From Atkinsonella hypoxylon (taxonomy: Eukaryota; Ascomycota; Sordariomycetes; Hypocreales; Clavicipitaceae): a stretch of DNA of 64,000 nt. Of this stretch, positions 35,333 to 48,700 are shown in pieces (the first letter of the stretch is position 1; each line of letters begins with the position of its first letter). Below the pieces are notes generated by a model. The model saw only the letters and a list, made by a program, of their open reading frames with translations, was not told the DNA's origin and did not search any database. Both the position numbers and the translations under genes were made by a program. The stretch covers positions 1 to 64,000 of the forward strand of contig JFHB01000136.1 of the NCBI GenBank assembly GCA_000729835.1. The letters are read 5' to 3'.

Positions 35333-37697
35333 TCGCCACCATCGCCTTCACCAACCACTTCTCGAAAAATCTTGATTCTACAGATGACGTCCAACATGCG
35401 AGCCAATACGGAGCACACATCTGTCTATCTCCCCGGAATTTTCGTCTTATTAATCTGCTTATTAACTCTAGCGCGAGTCGAAATAGGCATCCTGCTCCTT
35501 GACCGACTGTGACTTGGCACCCTGGTGCTTGGCAGCGCTGCTTGCTGATTGGCCCATCTTCAAACAGAGGTGGCCGACACATGACATTCTGCAGCTGGTG
35601 GGCGGTATCGTCGTGCAACCGAATGTGATTATATTTCGCAGACCATCAGAACGGAGCGAATCAGCACGGACCCTGTGCTTTCTGCCGCATAATGTACTGC
35701 TCGAACCTTGTTAATAAGCAATGCAAAATACCACATCAACATTGGCTTTAAACCTGCATCCTTTTTTGCGTCATGCGCGGTCGCTTCAGCTTACAACACA
35801 GGGCACTTTCCCCGCGGAGTCGATGCTGAAGGGCGAATTGGGTGCCGGTTGCCTTGGTGAGAAAATGCTTCAGGTAGCTCAACTTGGAGCGTGCTTCGAA
35901 ATTTCGCAAGCCATAATTATAATTACACATTGACGTTAAAACTCCAATTTTATAAGAGCGGCGCAACGCACAATGCTTGTATGAACAAGAAGGCGGTGGA
36001 TCCAAAGCCACGCAGCTCGCCGCTTGGTCTCCCGAGCATGTGCGGTTCTTTATAATTATGTAGCGTTTGAAATCATAGTGAAGAGACATTGAAGCCCCAG
36101 AACAGGTCAACAAAGACACCATAATGTTGTGCGACTTGATGGGACATGCTTGCCGAATGGCATTAGACCTAGAGTTTTAAGTCCTGCTTCAAGTACGTGC
36201 CACAAACATTCGACCATAAAAAAAAAAAAAAGACAACCGCCACATGTCACGGACCGCACCATGGTCTAGTATTGCTCCGTGCCCCGTATCTCCTTTGAGA
36301 CGATAATATCCGACGTACTTTTGAGGACCAAAAGCCTCCAACCGCGTGCCGACGGGATTGTGGGCCAATCAAAGGAGTGCTATAACACTCCGTACCTAGG
36401 TAGGTAGTTGTGCAGTGTCACTTCAAAAAGTCTATCAAAGACCCCACTTTCACACCAAACCTCAGGCAGCCAACACCTCTGTAGATTTATACCCGATCGT
36501 TAAAGTGAAAGCGATAATACTACATTACATGATCTTATATACTACAAAATAACAGTTTTATCTCATGTTTAGATTTCTAAAGAAGAAACTTGCTCCAAGA
36601 GGCCTAAAGACACTAGTTGTACGGAATACTGGCCTTATACTGTCACTGGTCCTTGTAGTGGATACTATTTTTTTTCCTCTCCAAATTATGGAAAGTGGGT
36701 ACCCGACAGACTTTTTGGTGGCACTGGTAAGAGCTTCTATAATTCATGACTACTTTGAACAGGCTTGCAACAGAGATGATGAATATAGTCATTATTCTTC
36801 CGACACCTTGTGAGAGCGTTATAAGAGCCTAGCTTGTAAAAGCCTATTGCTTGAGAATCTACATTCCAAGTAAGCCCTTGTACTTTTTAGAGGAGTCATT
36901 ACCACGGAGCTCTTGCCAAAAAAAAGATAGTTACTGCCTCCAGTGCGAACACAAACAAGGCAAGGTACCAAGTAAACAATATTGAGACAAGAGCGTGTTC
37001 TTGACCATGCCTGGAGACTCCGTCGCTTGAACGGCTGGAGCTGAACAGGACCCGGTCATGTTCCATGTTCCAGTAACGGGGTATCGCACGCAGCGACCGA
37101 CCCCTTGGTCTGGTCTCTCGACCTGGGCAGTTTGGGGCTCCACCATTCTAACTTCTCACACAGAAATTGGTGCGTTCGGCCATGGCTCGTTTTGTCCTGG
37201 CCTGGCCTGGCATTTATTTGACTTGGCTTCTCATGTAACTATTGACCACCACACATCGAGCTGCTCTTCGCATTAGGACTCGCCATTGCCATGAACAGCT
37301 ACCCCATATTGGAATTTTCTACTCTTTTTTTCGGGCCAAGACAATGCCTGAGTACGTACCCAGGCTGGTAATTAGAGGTGAAGGGTGAAGTGCATTCATT
37401 GCCTAGTGACGCGGATAGAGATCCAGCCGTCCCCTAGCATCCACCCTGTGAGTGGATCATTCTCATCATCACGCCGGAACATTCTGAGGCACCGAGTTGA
37501 TGTACGGAATAGTCAGAACGCCAAGACGCTATAGTGGAGCCTTGTCCTATTGACGAACTGCGAGAAACGTTGACTGAAATCAGTGAAGCGAAGGCCGTCT
37601 CCATCAGAGTTGGAGGTTTTGCATCGATAAAATCGTGGGCTGCAACCAGAGGAGATGCGGTTGAGAAGTCGTGAAGAAGGTGCTAGCTGGCGAACTG

Positions 37698-38212
37698 TAC
37701 GGAGTACCTAGGTAGGTACCTGGGTGCCTATAGTTGATATCGAGAGCAGGTAGACGTGGATAGGGATGTAGTCTGGTGTCACCTTGAGTGCCGAGCTGTC
37801 TGCCTGAGCCTTCCACCCGAGCACCAGCCACACACAAGTGATAGAATCCGTCGTGTAGTTCGTACCAAGTACTCCGTAGAGTAGACCAAGTGTAACCTAC
37901 AAGCACCACCCTTCCAGGTTCACAGTACATGGCACTGTAACACATGGTCTGAAGGCCCCTTCCTTCAGTCCCTGCCTTCTCCAAAACCAGACCCGCAATG
38001 TAGGTATTTATTAACCGGGTTCTAATACCAGGCTACAGCCCAACTGGCCGTTTTTATCTTCAGTACACTGTATAATGGTATGCAAAACGGTTCGTAGGTA
38101 CCTAAGGTAACTAACTACCCGCAGTCGGCTAGAACGCCTCCGCCAACTGAACCCAGCCATCGACCAACTACCTACCTAGGTACCTACCAGGTAGGTAGGC
38201 ACGTAACCTACT
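37698..38212. repeat. TACCTAGGTA and TACGGAGTA palindrome zone
   Basis: Three clusters within about 500 bp: 37698-37725 (GTACGGAGTACCTAGGTAGGTACC), 38093-38110 (CGTAGGTACCTAAGGTAAC) and 38167-38212 (overlapping CCTACCTAGGTACCTACC and its inverse). ACTCCGTAG occurs between them at about 37872-37880. Confidence 0.8.
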
Positions 38213-38813
38213 GGTCGAATGTGCTGCGGCTCCCTGGTAATACTCCTTATGGTCCCTGGCTTCGCGCGACTTCTGACGTTCAGAATCAACCCCAGCACCC
38301 GGACACATCAGCCTTCTTCTTTTGCCTGCCATTTTGAGTTGCTCTTTTTCCAATTTCTTCTAATATTATCGCGTGAGACAAGAGCGTCGCGCGGCACTTT
38401 ATTTGGGTGGTTGTTTTGCGGAGGTTTCAGCACACAAAAATGAAGAATGAAAGAAAGAGAGAGAGGGAGGGACAAGAAGATTGGCCCGGGTTCCTATAGA
38501 GTACACTACACGTACAGTATTAGTGCTCCGTAGGACACTGCCGTCATTGCCCACAATTTATATCGAGACTTGCCTCCTCGCTCCATCCCCTGACCCTCTA
38601 GAATCCACCACCCCCCCCCCCCAAAAAGCGGCTGGCAAAAATCATTGACATCCTCCCAGGTCTGGTCCAGCCGATGCTTACCCAGCCATCTTCAGACTCG
38701 GACGCCGGATTTCTCGCTCCCCCTCTGCATCTTCACCTGGAATCGGGAGCAACCAGTCGTGATTTGGCGATTGCCGGAGGTGTATTGTCGTTGTCGTAGC
38801 CGGTGTCAGTCTC

Positions 38814-38846
38814 CATCGTCTCCATCGTCTCCATCGTCTCCACCGT
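38814..38846. repeat. 9-bp tandem repeat CATCGTCTC
   Basis: About three and a half copies of CATCGTCTC, the last drifting to CACCGTC, lie some 260-285 bp upstream of the kelch gene start, probably in its 5' leader. Confidence 0.8.
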
Positions 38847-39098
38847 CCGCGAACTCGAAACCATCTCGTGTGCGGCTACAGACCTCGCCCCGTCCCGACC
38901 TGAAGTGTTCACTCTTGACCCCGATCCGATTGATTGTTGGCATACAACGCGCAGCGTACACAACTTCCCTTGTTTTCACTTGGGAAAACTGATCGACTTG
39001 CTGCGTCCGATTTTTTGCCTTCGACCTGACCGACCATCGAGATTGACTGTCCTGTTGTCCGACCCCTGAGCTGACCGGCCAATGGTCGCCGCGCAATC

Positions 39099-42000
39099 AT
39101 GGCCTTCCTGTTCAAATCCAAGAAGAGTCAGGATCGCGCCCTGTCAAGTCGTGATGGAAGCTCAGCATCGCAAGCGTCTACTCAGAGTGCCGGCGCTCGC
39201 ATAGCCCGCGATGAAAAAAATGCTGCACAACGAGCCACACCTACTGGAAGCTTAGCCTCCGTCGATGAAATGGGTACTGGTAGCCCCGAACAAACCCGCC
39301 ACGGTGGAAGTCTTGAACAGATGCAATCATCAGATCTTCCCGTAAGCCGCATTGGGCCATCCTCTCCCTCTTTGATCCTGGCTATAAACCGCTTCCTGCT
39401 AATGCTTTGTTTTTATTCCAACCCGAGCAGCTACGCAATGGCCCACCGTCGTCACATTCCAATGCCTCCCTATACCCATGGTCGCAACGGCGGCTGACAT
39501 ACACATCATCAAGTCCAAGCCCTTTCCCGCGATATGGCGCTGCTGTCAATGCTACCGCGTCAAAAGAGGGTGACATTTACATGATGGGTGGCTTAATCAA
39601 TAGCTCAACTGTAAAGGGCGACTTATGGATGGTTGAGGCCGGTGGTAACCTGGCCTGCTACCCTCTCTCAACCACTGCTGAAGGTCCTGGCCCGCGTGTA
39701 GGTCACGCCAGCTTGCTCGTGGGCAATGCGTTCATTGTTTATGGCGGTGATACCAAAATTGAAGAGTCTGATGTCCTTGACCAGACTTTGTATCTATTGA
39801 ATACTTGTGAGCAGACACAGTGCGATTGTCGCAAACAAGACGCAAAAACAGGAGCTGACAAGATGTTGACCAGCAACGAGGCACTGGTCTCGCGCGTTGC
39901 CAGCCGGAACTCGCCCTCCCGGGCGATACGGTCACTCTCTCAATATCCTAGGATCCAAACTATACATCTTTGGGGGCCAGGTTGAGGGTTACTTCATGAA
40001 CGACCTCTCGGCTTTTGATCTGAATCAATTACAATCCCCGAACTACATGTGGGAGATACTACTACCGAGCGATAGTTCGCCCAAGACGCCGGCTGCCCGT
40101 ACGAACCATTCCATGGTTACTCTGAATGACAAGATGTATTTGTGAGTAGGATCGGCATTACCCAATCCCTAAGCTAAGATTAGATGCAGTTTTACTGACT
40201 GAGCCGACACAGATTTGGCGGAACCAACGGTTTTCAGTGGTTCAACGACGTTTGGTGTTATGATCCAGCCCTCAATTCCTGGACTCAGCTAGACTGTATT
40301 GGCTACATTCCTACCCCGAGAGAAGGCCACGCGGCTGCTTTGGTTGACGACGTTATGTACATTTTTGGTGGTCGTACCGAGGAAGGTACCGATTTGGGAG
40401 ACTTGGCTGCGTTTAGGATTAGCTCAAGGAGGTGGTATACCTTTCAGAATATGGGACCTTCTCCGTCCCCGCGATCTGGCCATAGCATGACCACGGTTGG
40501 CAAGTCAGTTGTTGTTCTGGGAGGAGAGCCCAGCTCAGCCACTACCACGATTAATGACCTGGGCATCATGTATGTTCTCGATACGACTAAGATTCGATAT
40601 CCCAATGACAGCCAGCAAGGAGCGCAACGCGCTCCACAGGGACTCCGCCGACCTAGCACAAGCGACGCCACGACTCCTGCAAATCGTCAACTACCACCGG
40701 CTTCAACCTCACATGATCCACGGAAGCAGGGAATCGTTCCTGCAGCTGTTGCATCTACTGTCGGGACTAGGCCTACAAATGGATACACATCACCGACCCC
40801 TAAAGGACCAGATCCCACTATGCAACAAAACCAAGGAGTTTCTTCAGTGCCCTCTTCAACCTCTCCTGCCTCGAAGCTACCAAGAGCAGGAGTTACACCC
40901 AGTTCCGCCGGTCCGCCTCCTCAGGGACCAACTCCAGCTAAACCGACGGTCGAAACATCCAGCATTGGTCGAGTCCGAGGCGCATCTACAGACCAAGCTG
41001 GGCCGTCCATTTCTCCGCAAAAAAATTCGGTGCCAACTAATGCTTATGCTGCTGCGACAAATGCTCCTCCTGCCGCCGAAAATGATATGGCTGCCGTCAA
41101 TACTGCCGTCAATACTGCCGTCAATGGGCGGCGAACTCCCACTCAGGCTGCTCAGATGGGAAGAAGCGGGTCGAAGCAAGAGCAATCCGCTGTGGAATCA
41201 TCCAAGGGTAGCCACAGAAGTCATCGGCATCCACAGGGTTCTGTCGACAGCTCTGCTGACGTAGGGGTGAGGGCTAACCGACCGTCATCCCCTCCCCCCC
41301 CTACACGCCAAACGAGTAATCCGCTTTCTCGTCGATCGTCGGGCAGAAACTCGCAGACCGTGGCTCTTTTGAAGGAATTGGATTCGGCACGGAACAGGAA
41401 TGCATGGTATGCTTCCGAGCTGGAACTTGCCCGGAAATCGGGATATGTCTCGTCGGCCACAATGAGCTCTCTTGACGCCAAAGCAGCCGAGACATTTGAC
41501 GACGAGGATCGACCACTCATCGAGGCTCTCCTCGCTATGAGAACCGAGTTGGCAAACGTCCAAAGCGCAGTGGATAAGCAAGCCGTCCTCGCCGCGAAAC
41601 AAATTGCCGAGGCAGAGAAACAACGTGATGCGGCCATTCAGGAGGCTGTATATGCGAAGGCCAAGTTGGCTGCGCATGCAGGCGGAAGCGTGGCGAGTAC
41701 ACCCCAGCTGGATGCTGAACGTGACGAGCCAGCGGATCGATCCGGCGAGATGAGCAGGAAGCTGGCCTCGGCATTGCACTTACAAAAGGAACTCAAGTCC
41801 CAGGTGGAGCATCTCAAGAGTGACTTGGCTACAGAAAGGACTGCGCGCCAGCTGGCAGAGGATACCGCGGCTGCTGCCCAGAAGCGGTTGACAGACCTGG
41901 AAGCGTACAAACAGCAGACGTCCTCCGAAGTTAGTCGATTAAAAGCAGAGCTACACGATGTGCAGCGAGAGGCACGGGAACAATCTGTAACTTGCGCTGA

Positions 42001-43639
42001 AGCTACGGCAGCACTAGAGCTGGCGAGAGCGGAAAGGGGCGAATTCGAATCCAAGTACAAAGAGGCTGTAGGTTCGTCAAAGAAACACGACGAAACATTC
42101 GAGTCCTTGCGAAGCGCCATAGCCGCATCGGAAGACGCCAGAACGCATCTCGAGAAGAAGCTGGCAGAGGAGCGTGCTGCGCGCGACAGTATTGAAGACA
42201 AGCTGAACAAGCTGAAACTGGAACACGAGGCTCGCACAACGGAATTGGTTGCAACTACCCAACGCTTGCGTGATGCAGAGGAACTTGCTGAGAATCATGC
42301 GAATGAGGCTCGAACCCACCGCCAAGCACTTCTGTCTGGACTAGAGAAGGTTTCTACGCGGGCATCAGCTGACGAAAGCAAAAGTGATAGTGAGCGTACA
42401 TTGGCTTTTCAGAAGCAAATCGCCACAGCCAACGAGTTGGTTAAGAAGTATCAACAAGAAGCCGATGTGGCCGCAGACAAACTACGAAGTGCCGAGGAGC
42501 GGATCGCTGGCTTGGAACAGTATCAGGAACAAGCAAGCAGGGAAGGCGTTGCTATAAGAAGACAGCTCCAATCTGCGCTGAGAGAAACGCAGAGCCTGCT
42601 GGCGGGGCACACTGACTTGAAGAACAAGCTTGCAGCGCAACAACTAGAGACAAATGCCATGACGGTGCAGCATAATGCTCTCAAGGATATTTTGGCCGAA
42701 CGTGGCATCAGCCCGACCGCTGCAATCCGTGCTCGAAACTTGACGAGTCCGAGAACGAACTCCCCCGAGCAGACACGACTACGAGATTTGGAGACGCAAC
42801 TTGCTAATGCTATGGCTGCTCATGAGGAGAGCAGACAGCAGTTTGCGGCGCAACAGCAGGAGTCTGAGATGGCCTACCGCGAGAAGCTCCAACAGCTCGA
42901 GAGTGACTACATGTCGGCAGTGTATTGCTTCAGAGGCGCAGAAAAAGTGCTGAAGCAGCTCAAGGACCAGATCTCACAGTACGAAAAAGACAACGGGCGT
43001 CTCAAGGCAGAAAATGAAGAATTAGAGAGCGAACGGAATAAGCTGCAGCAGAAGGTGGAGGCTTTGATGGCGGAGACGCAAGCAGCCGGGTCCAAACTGG
43101 AGAAGAGCCTCGAGTCCCTCAAAAAGGACGTGACGGAGCACAAGAAACAACGCGATGAAGCCATGAAAACGCTGGAACAAGTTCGTTCAGAAAATGCGCT
43201 GCTCGAGCAGCGTGCCGGTGACGCTGAGCAAAAAGTGGCCATGCTCCTCGACCAAGTTGAGCATTCTGTTGACAGCTACAGACGACGCAGCCGCCAAGCG
43301 CCGAGCATGAACGCGGAGAGCACCAATGGTCTGGCACTCAGCCACAGTCGCAATGAGAGCTCGGAGAATGAGAGCGAGTACGGTGGGAACAACATGGATG
43401 CTAGAAACAGCGCCGCGCTCGACAATCTCGCGAGTGAGCTAGAAACATTACGGAGTCACTGGGAGGCTACCAACAAGAATTATCGGCTGAGCGCCAACTT
43501 TGATTTTGACGCTCCTGCCGTCAGTGGCAAGAAGGCCGACGAAAGTGCGCCCAGCCCAGGTCTGAGCGAAAGCCTCGCTGATTGGAGAAAGAGGCTGGAT
43601 ACCGATGATCACCGCTACAGCGGAGGTGACAAGGCCTAA
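39099..43639 (+). CDS. tea1: Tea1-like kelch-repeat cell-end polarity protein
   Basis: Predicted cortical polarity marker delivered by microtubules to growing tips, as described for Tea1 in fission yeast and TeaA/KelA in moulds. Four exons (39099-39341, 39431-39806, 39874-40141, 40213-43639) give 1437 aa. Residues 1-80 are Ser/Gln-rich. A kelch propeller of about six repeats follows (PFPRYGAA...IYMMGG, GPRVGHAS...IVYGG, RYGHSLN...IFGG, FGGTNG...DVWCYD, REGHAAA...IFGG, RSGHSMT...VLGG). A Pro/Ser/Thr-rich linker covers about 480-690. An extended coiled coil runs from about 690 to 1330, with heptads rich in Glu, Lys, Gln and Leu. The end SESLADWRKRLD is a short helix. Intron donors are all GT. 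It could equally be called a KEL1 homologue. Confidence 0.92.
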
Positions 43640-45734
43640 CGAAGTAAGAGAATAGGCTGTTGCATATTACAAAGAAGGGGTTGCGACAAAGCTATGTCCG
43701 GAATCCGCTACGCATTGACGAAAACAGACAGACTATATATACCCAGTCGACCGCTTCATTATTGTTATCCCCCTCCTTCTCTCTCTCTCCCTCTCTCTGT
43801 CTCTCTCTCTTTGCTGGACAGGATCAAAGAGAATTATGGCTTGCGATGTGGCATGAATGCGTCCTTGTACATTGGTATGATCCATCGGTTCTTGATTGCT
43901 TTTTTTTGTTTCTCGGTGCTGCGATTCTGAAGATGAAAAAGTCAGATTCAATCGGAAGTTGAAGGGGGGGATTGTGGCCTGTCGATGTATTTGTAACATG
44001 TCGTGTGTTATGCCGCGTCTTGACTACGATTTCTCCTTCTCTTTCCTTCCTTTGCATCTCTCTCTCTTTTTTTTTTTTTTCTTGTCTCACGAATTTTAGG
44101 TGAGCTTAGGGTTCCGGATAAATACCCCATTTTTTAAAACACATCAATGTCTAAAACTTATTTTTTTTCTGTGTACCTCTGTTGGATTCGTCGCGCTGCG
44201 CGTCGATGTGTTCATGCTGCTTGATGAGCTTTGCGGATTCGAAGTGCATGTGCTGCTCTGGTGGGAATAAGGTGAGTTGTCTTCGTTTCGGTTATAGAAT
44301 GGGTGTGAATGGCTCACGTACATCAATGGCTCGTTGCGTCCTCAGATATCGTGTATATTCAGTGAGTAGCATTATTTCTTAACTCGGTCGTTATTGCTCT
44401 TCGCGGTAATCTATTCAGTGAGTAAGGAGGGAATGCACATTTCGTATGTACGTATGGCTTATACGTCCATGTAGACTAGTGACGAATCAGAGCGAGTGTG
44501 GGTGAGAGCACCCAAGTAGGTTAAGCGCACAGAACAGACAGCCAAGCCAATCAATCAATCAAGTATTTGATACATGTCAGTTACAAGCCAACGAAGCATA
44601 AAACCGTGTCTTGCCACAAATGGCTCTGTAGGCATAGATACCGACGTGAGTCCCCTTTCTACCCTGCCAATCCTCGTATATGCTAAGAGGCCAACCATCA
44701 CCGCAACTACGTCGTGCAGTTCACCACCAACTTACAGGCAACCCGTTTCCCACAACGCCAACATCGAGACCGGCACAGCCATCTAAAGCATAGACGAGGG
44801 AAACAGCAACTGGGTTCTCCGCGAGTGGGACATGAATGCCTTCCTATGCCATATGTAATAGGCTGCGTCGTCATCGCTCAGCTGGCATTCCCCCCCCCCC
44901 CTGGTCTCGGTTCATGTTCAGCCCCGTCTCGACTCATCAAGGAGCGCTACTGCGATCTGCCGCACTACCATTAGCACTGTATCTGTTCTTGGGCAGCCAA
45001 GAGGGGAAAAAGGCAATGGCGTGCGAACTTTCAGACATGGACCTTGTCTCCGTCGACGTGGCTCGTCTCCTGCCAGCCGATCGTTCCCACAACTTTACCA
45101 GGTTCAGGATGAAGTTGGGCAGGGCGATGAGTAGGGCGATGATGGCTACAATGGCCTGGGGGAAGGTTGTCGGCTCAGGAGTTGTGGGGGACATGGAGGA
45201 GTTGGTGATGTCAGCTGGTGGTAGGTATTTGGGAGGTTTTTTCCAGCCTAGGTACTAGGGTGGAGCCTTTGCCACGGCCGCTCAACGCTGGCGCGAAAAC
45301 ATGAAGTTGTCAAGCACCATATGCGCTGTTGCACTTTCGGGTGCTGCTCTTGCAAGTCCTGTATGTTGTGTCGTCAGATCATGTGCACTGCTGTAACCAC
45401 AAAAAGGAAAAAATTAACATAAGGGCAGATAGTGCAATCTGTATCTTGGCAGATAGTGCAATCTGTATCTTTGCAGATCTTAGCCATCTATTGCGCTCTT
45501 AAAACTGCTGTTAACAAACTAGCTGGTAACGAACAAGGAGCAAATAAGATCGCACATTAGGCCTAAGATAGTTAGATAGCAGAGCCTCCCCGTCTCCCCG
45601 GACTTCTAAGGCTCCCGAGCTTCCTACCAATTTAAGGTCTTCCAACACGTCCCACCCTCCCAAGCCTCGCCCCGTCGTCCAAGACAGGCTTGGAGATTTC
45701 ATGGGCCGCTGGGGTCTCAAATCCACATGCACCA
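43640..45734. other. Convergent 3' intergenic region with low-complexity DNA
   Basis: 2.1 kb between the stops of the kelch gene and smc5. It contains (CT)n tracts at about 43780-43812 and 44055-44085, a C-run near 44890-44900 and a 24-bp tandem duplication (45425-45472). No gene was recognised. Confidence 0.5.
45425..45472. repeat. 24-bp tandem duplication
   Basis: The unit starting GCAGATAGTGCAATCTGTAT occurs twice back to back (45425-45448, 45449-45472) with one mismatch, followed by a partial third copy GCAGAT. Each unit contains the short inverted repeat CAGAT/ATCTG. Confidence 0.85.
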
Positions 45735-48700
45735 TCAAGCCGATGCCATCAATCGCTTCTGCACACGAATACATCGCGCAAAGTCAAGCCTCCCACCCTC
45801 CTTGGGCATATGCTCCCCGCTGGCAATACACAAGACTCGCATCTTGGCATCATACCGCAGCCCCGTCAACAGCTTGGGCGTAATCAAGAAGTACTGGCTC
45901 GTGTGTTGACGGCACGCAATTTCCACCATGCGCTCATGCACCATTCGCTCGTTGCGCGGGTCCATGCCCTGGTTGATCTCGTCGACGACCCGGAAGGGTG
46001 ATTGAGCCATCGACTGCAGCGCCATGAGGTAAAAGATGGTTGACACCGCCCTTTCACCCCCGGATTGTCGGTGCGCCGTCAGTTGCTGAAGCGCTTCGTT
46101 TTCCCTAAGAAACAGCCAGTCAGTCAGCAGTCGATGATTCCATCTCAAGCCTGTGGTAAGCGCCCGACTTGGTGGAGGAAGAAAAATCATGCAACCAAGT
46201 ACCTGAACTTGACCATAATGTCCAATGCCCATTGAGAAAAGTCCTCGTCCTTGTGAATGCGCACCTCGCCCGCACAGCTGATCTGCTCAAAGTTGTAGGC
46301 AAAGGCGTCGTTGATCTGTGAGACGAGTTCTTCCAGCTTGGGCTCCCATTTGCTCATCACCTCTTCGAGCCTGGAGCTCAGCAGCTCAAGCTGTTCGCTG
46401 ATGCCCTCCATATTCCGCTTGAGCTGGACAATTTCCTCCGCACGCCTCTCGAATTCACGGATGACGTTCGGATTAGCAGCGTGGATGAGCTCGAGTTTCG
46501 CCTCCTCTGCAGCAATTTCCATTTCTACCTCTTCGGCCGATTTCCCTTCCGCAAGTCTCGTCAGGACCTCGCGCTTTTCTTCATCAAACGCCAGAAGATC
46601 TCGGACTTCCTCCCCCAACCGCCTGCCTGCGTCTCTCATCCTGTTCATTTCCTCTGTGGCTTCCTGGACTTTGTGCCTTCCCTCCTCAAGTTCGTGCATA
46701 ATGTTCGCGTTGCGTTCCTTCAGGCCCTCGACGTCCGACTTTGCTTCGATGAGCCGGATCTTAGCTTCGACAAGCTCCAGATGAGCCTTTCGAATCTTGT
46801 CGGTGAGCTTCTTGTGCCGATTGACGCGTCTGGCGCGTAGAATCACCGCCTTATCCCACTCATACTGGATATCCTGCAGCTTCTTTCTGATGTCTCGAAT
46901 CGCTTGCTCGTGCGCGGCCTTCTGTCGCTCTTCCAGCTCTACCTCATGTTAACATACAGTACGCACTGCAAGCTAGAAAATGAAACTTGCCTATCTTCTC
47001 TGGCAGTGATTGCCACTTTTGATATTCCTTCTGCAAAGTGCTTTTTTCGATCCGCAACATATCCTGTCCATACTCGTCAGTATCCTGCTTGAAGAGAGCA
47101 TCCAGGTGAAGGAAGGCATGCGAACAATTTTCTTCACAGTATCTGACTTCTGAGACTCAATCTCGTTGTACTTGGCTTCAAGCGCCGCACTTTCGCCCGT
47201 GAGTGCCTCTTGCTTGTCGGAAGCCTCCACTAACCGTCTCTTCAATTCCTCCTTCTCTTGTTCATCAACCGGCTGCGACGTCCAAAACCTCCCCTTGTGA
47301 ATGTTCTTGGTGATGGTTGTCATTGCCTGAGGGCCATATTCTCGACGGCGACGAATCATAAATGTCTGCCGTCCAGCAGCCCACTGGCTGATCTTGCCGC
47401 TGTTGGCAAGTCGTTCGTAGGCTTCATCGTTATGCTCCGCCCGCGCTACACCTGACTGGTGTAGTCTCCTTTCCGCGCACAACATGGCTAAGACGGGCCC
47501 AGGACCACCAAGGTAGTCTACAGCGAACCCGTCGAGTCCAAACGCTGCCGCCTCTTGCGCTTCTACCGGCGGCTTATACGCAGATAGTGGATTCAAGCAA
47601 GTTCGGACGACCACAGACAAACTCATGGAGCGATACAATTGGTCGGTGAGTTTCTTGTAATCGCCCTTGGTCTGTGCAGTGAAGCACAAGAAATCGTCAT
47701 ACTGAAGCATGGCCTGTATTTGGTCTGAGTAGCGCTCGTCCTTAACACAGCAGCTGACCATCGGCGGCCCAAATACTTCTTTTTCAAAATCTGCTTGGTG
47801 CTCTTGTACCCATTGCCATGCTGTTGCCACATCTGGAAAGTTCTTTCGCATGAAGCTCTCCTGTTGCCCCTGCTGTGTCTGGAGATCATCTGCCTCTTTT
47901 TGCATCCGCCGTATGTCGTTCATGATGATTCTTGTACGCTCTTTCAGGGCACCCATTTCTATTTGAATCTGGCGCTGCTCAGCTTCCAATTCCCGAGAAT
48001 GATGTTCCTCGGCGCGCTAGAGTCCCAACTTATTTTAGCCAACCACTTCCAGTATATTTTTTCTTTACTTGGGAGATATTTGATCACGTACAATTTTCTG
48101 GTTCCAATTCGCGGCATTGAATTCCGCAGGCTGATTCTTAAAGTCTGCTTGAAAAGCAGTGATTTTTGAACGTGAAAAGGCGAGTTCCTTTCTTTTTGCG
48201 TCGAAGCCCTTTTGCTCGGCATACAGTTTGTTGTTCATCTCTTTGATTTCTTCCGTTGCACTGCTGATATCGCGAGCAACCCTCTGAGTTGCAGTTTCAG
48301 CGCCTTTCAACGCCCCGTCTTTATCCTTTATTGCTTCTTCAATCTGTCGGGTATATTCTTGCTTCTGATTGACAGCTTCTAGAGATGGTCCGCTTTCTGA
48401 TTCTAATTGTCGCAAGGACTGCTCGGCTTCTTTCTTTCCATCTTTAGCTCTTGTGTAGTTGTCCCGCGCCTCTTGATACTTTGCCAAAAGGAGCGCAGAC
48501 TGGAGGTCCCGAACTTTCTGTTGAATTTCCTCTCGTTCGCGGATTCTATCCACGTCGGCTTGCAGCCCTTGCTGCCGATTCTCCAGAGTTCTCAGAGTTT
48601 CTACATCCGTGTGAAATCCCTCGGCAAGCTCCTTCTTTTTCCTGTGTAGCTCCTGAAGCTGACCTTGCCACTTCAGCATCTCCTCTGGTGCTGCAGCACG

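Larger units (their letters stand above)
34449..39098. other. Large divergent intergenic region, kog1 and tea1-like
   Basis: 4.6 kb between the two start codons. The left end holds the Gln-coding repeat and presumed kog1 leader. The right end (from about 38,560) is C/T-rich and probably the leader of the kelch gene. In between are several palindrome clusters, an 8-bp tandem array and an AT-rich patch (about 36,480-36,860) with one 82-codon frame (36565-36813, MFRFLKKKLAP...) of no recognised family. Confidence 0.5.

Noticed and set aside
36565..36813. 82-codon plus-strand frame with an ATG and one hydrophobic stretch
   Set aside because: AT-rich island, no recognised motif, unusual composition; could be chance. 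Left as part of the intergenic description.
43733..44099. Arg/Glu-rich frames over the CT tracts
   Set aside because: Products of (CT)n and (GA)n simple sequence in the 3' region of the kelch gene.
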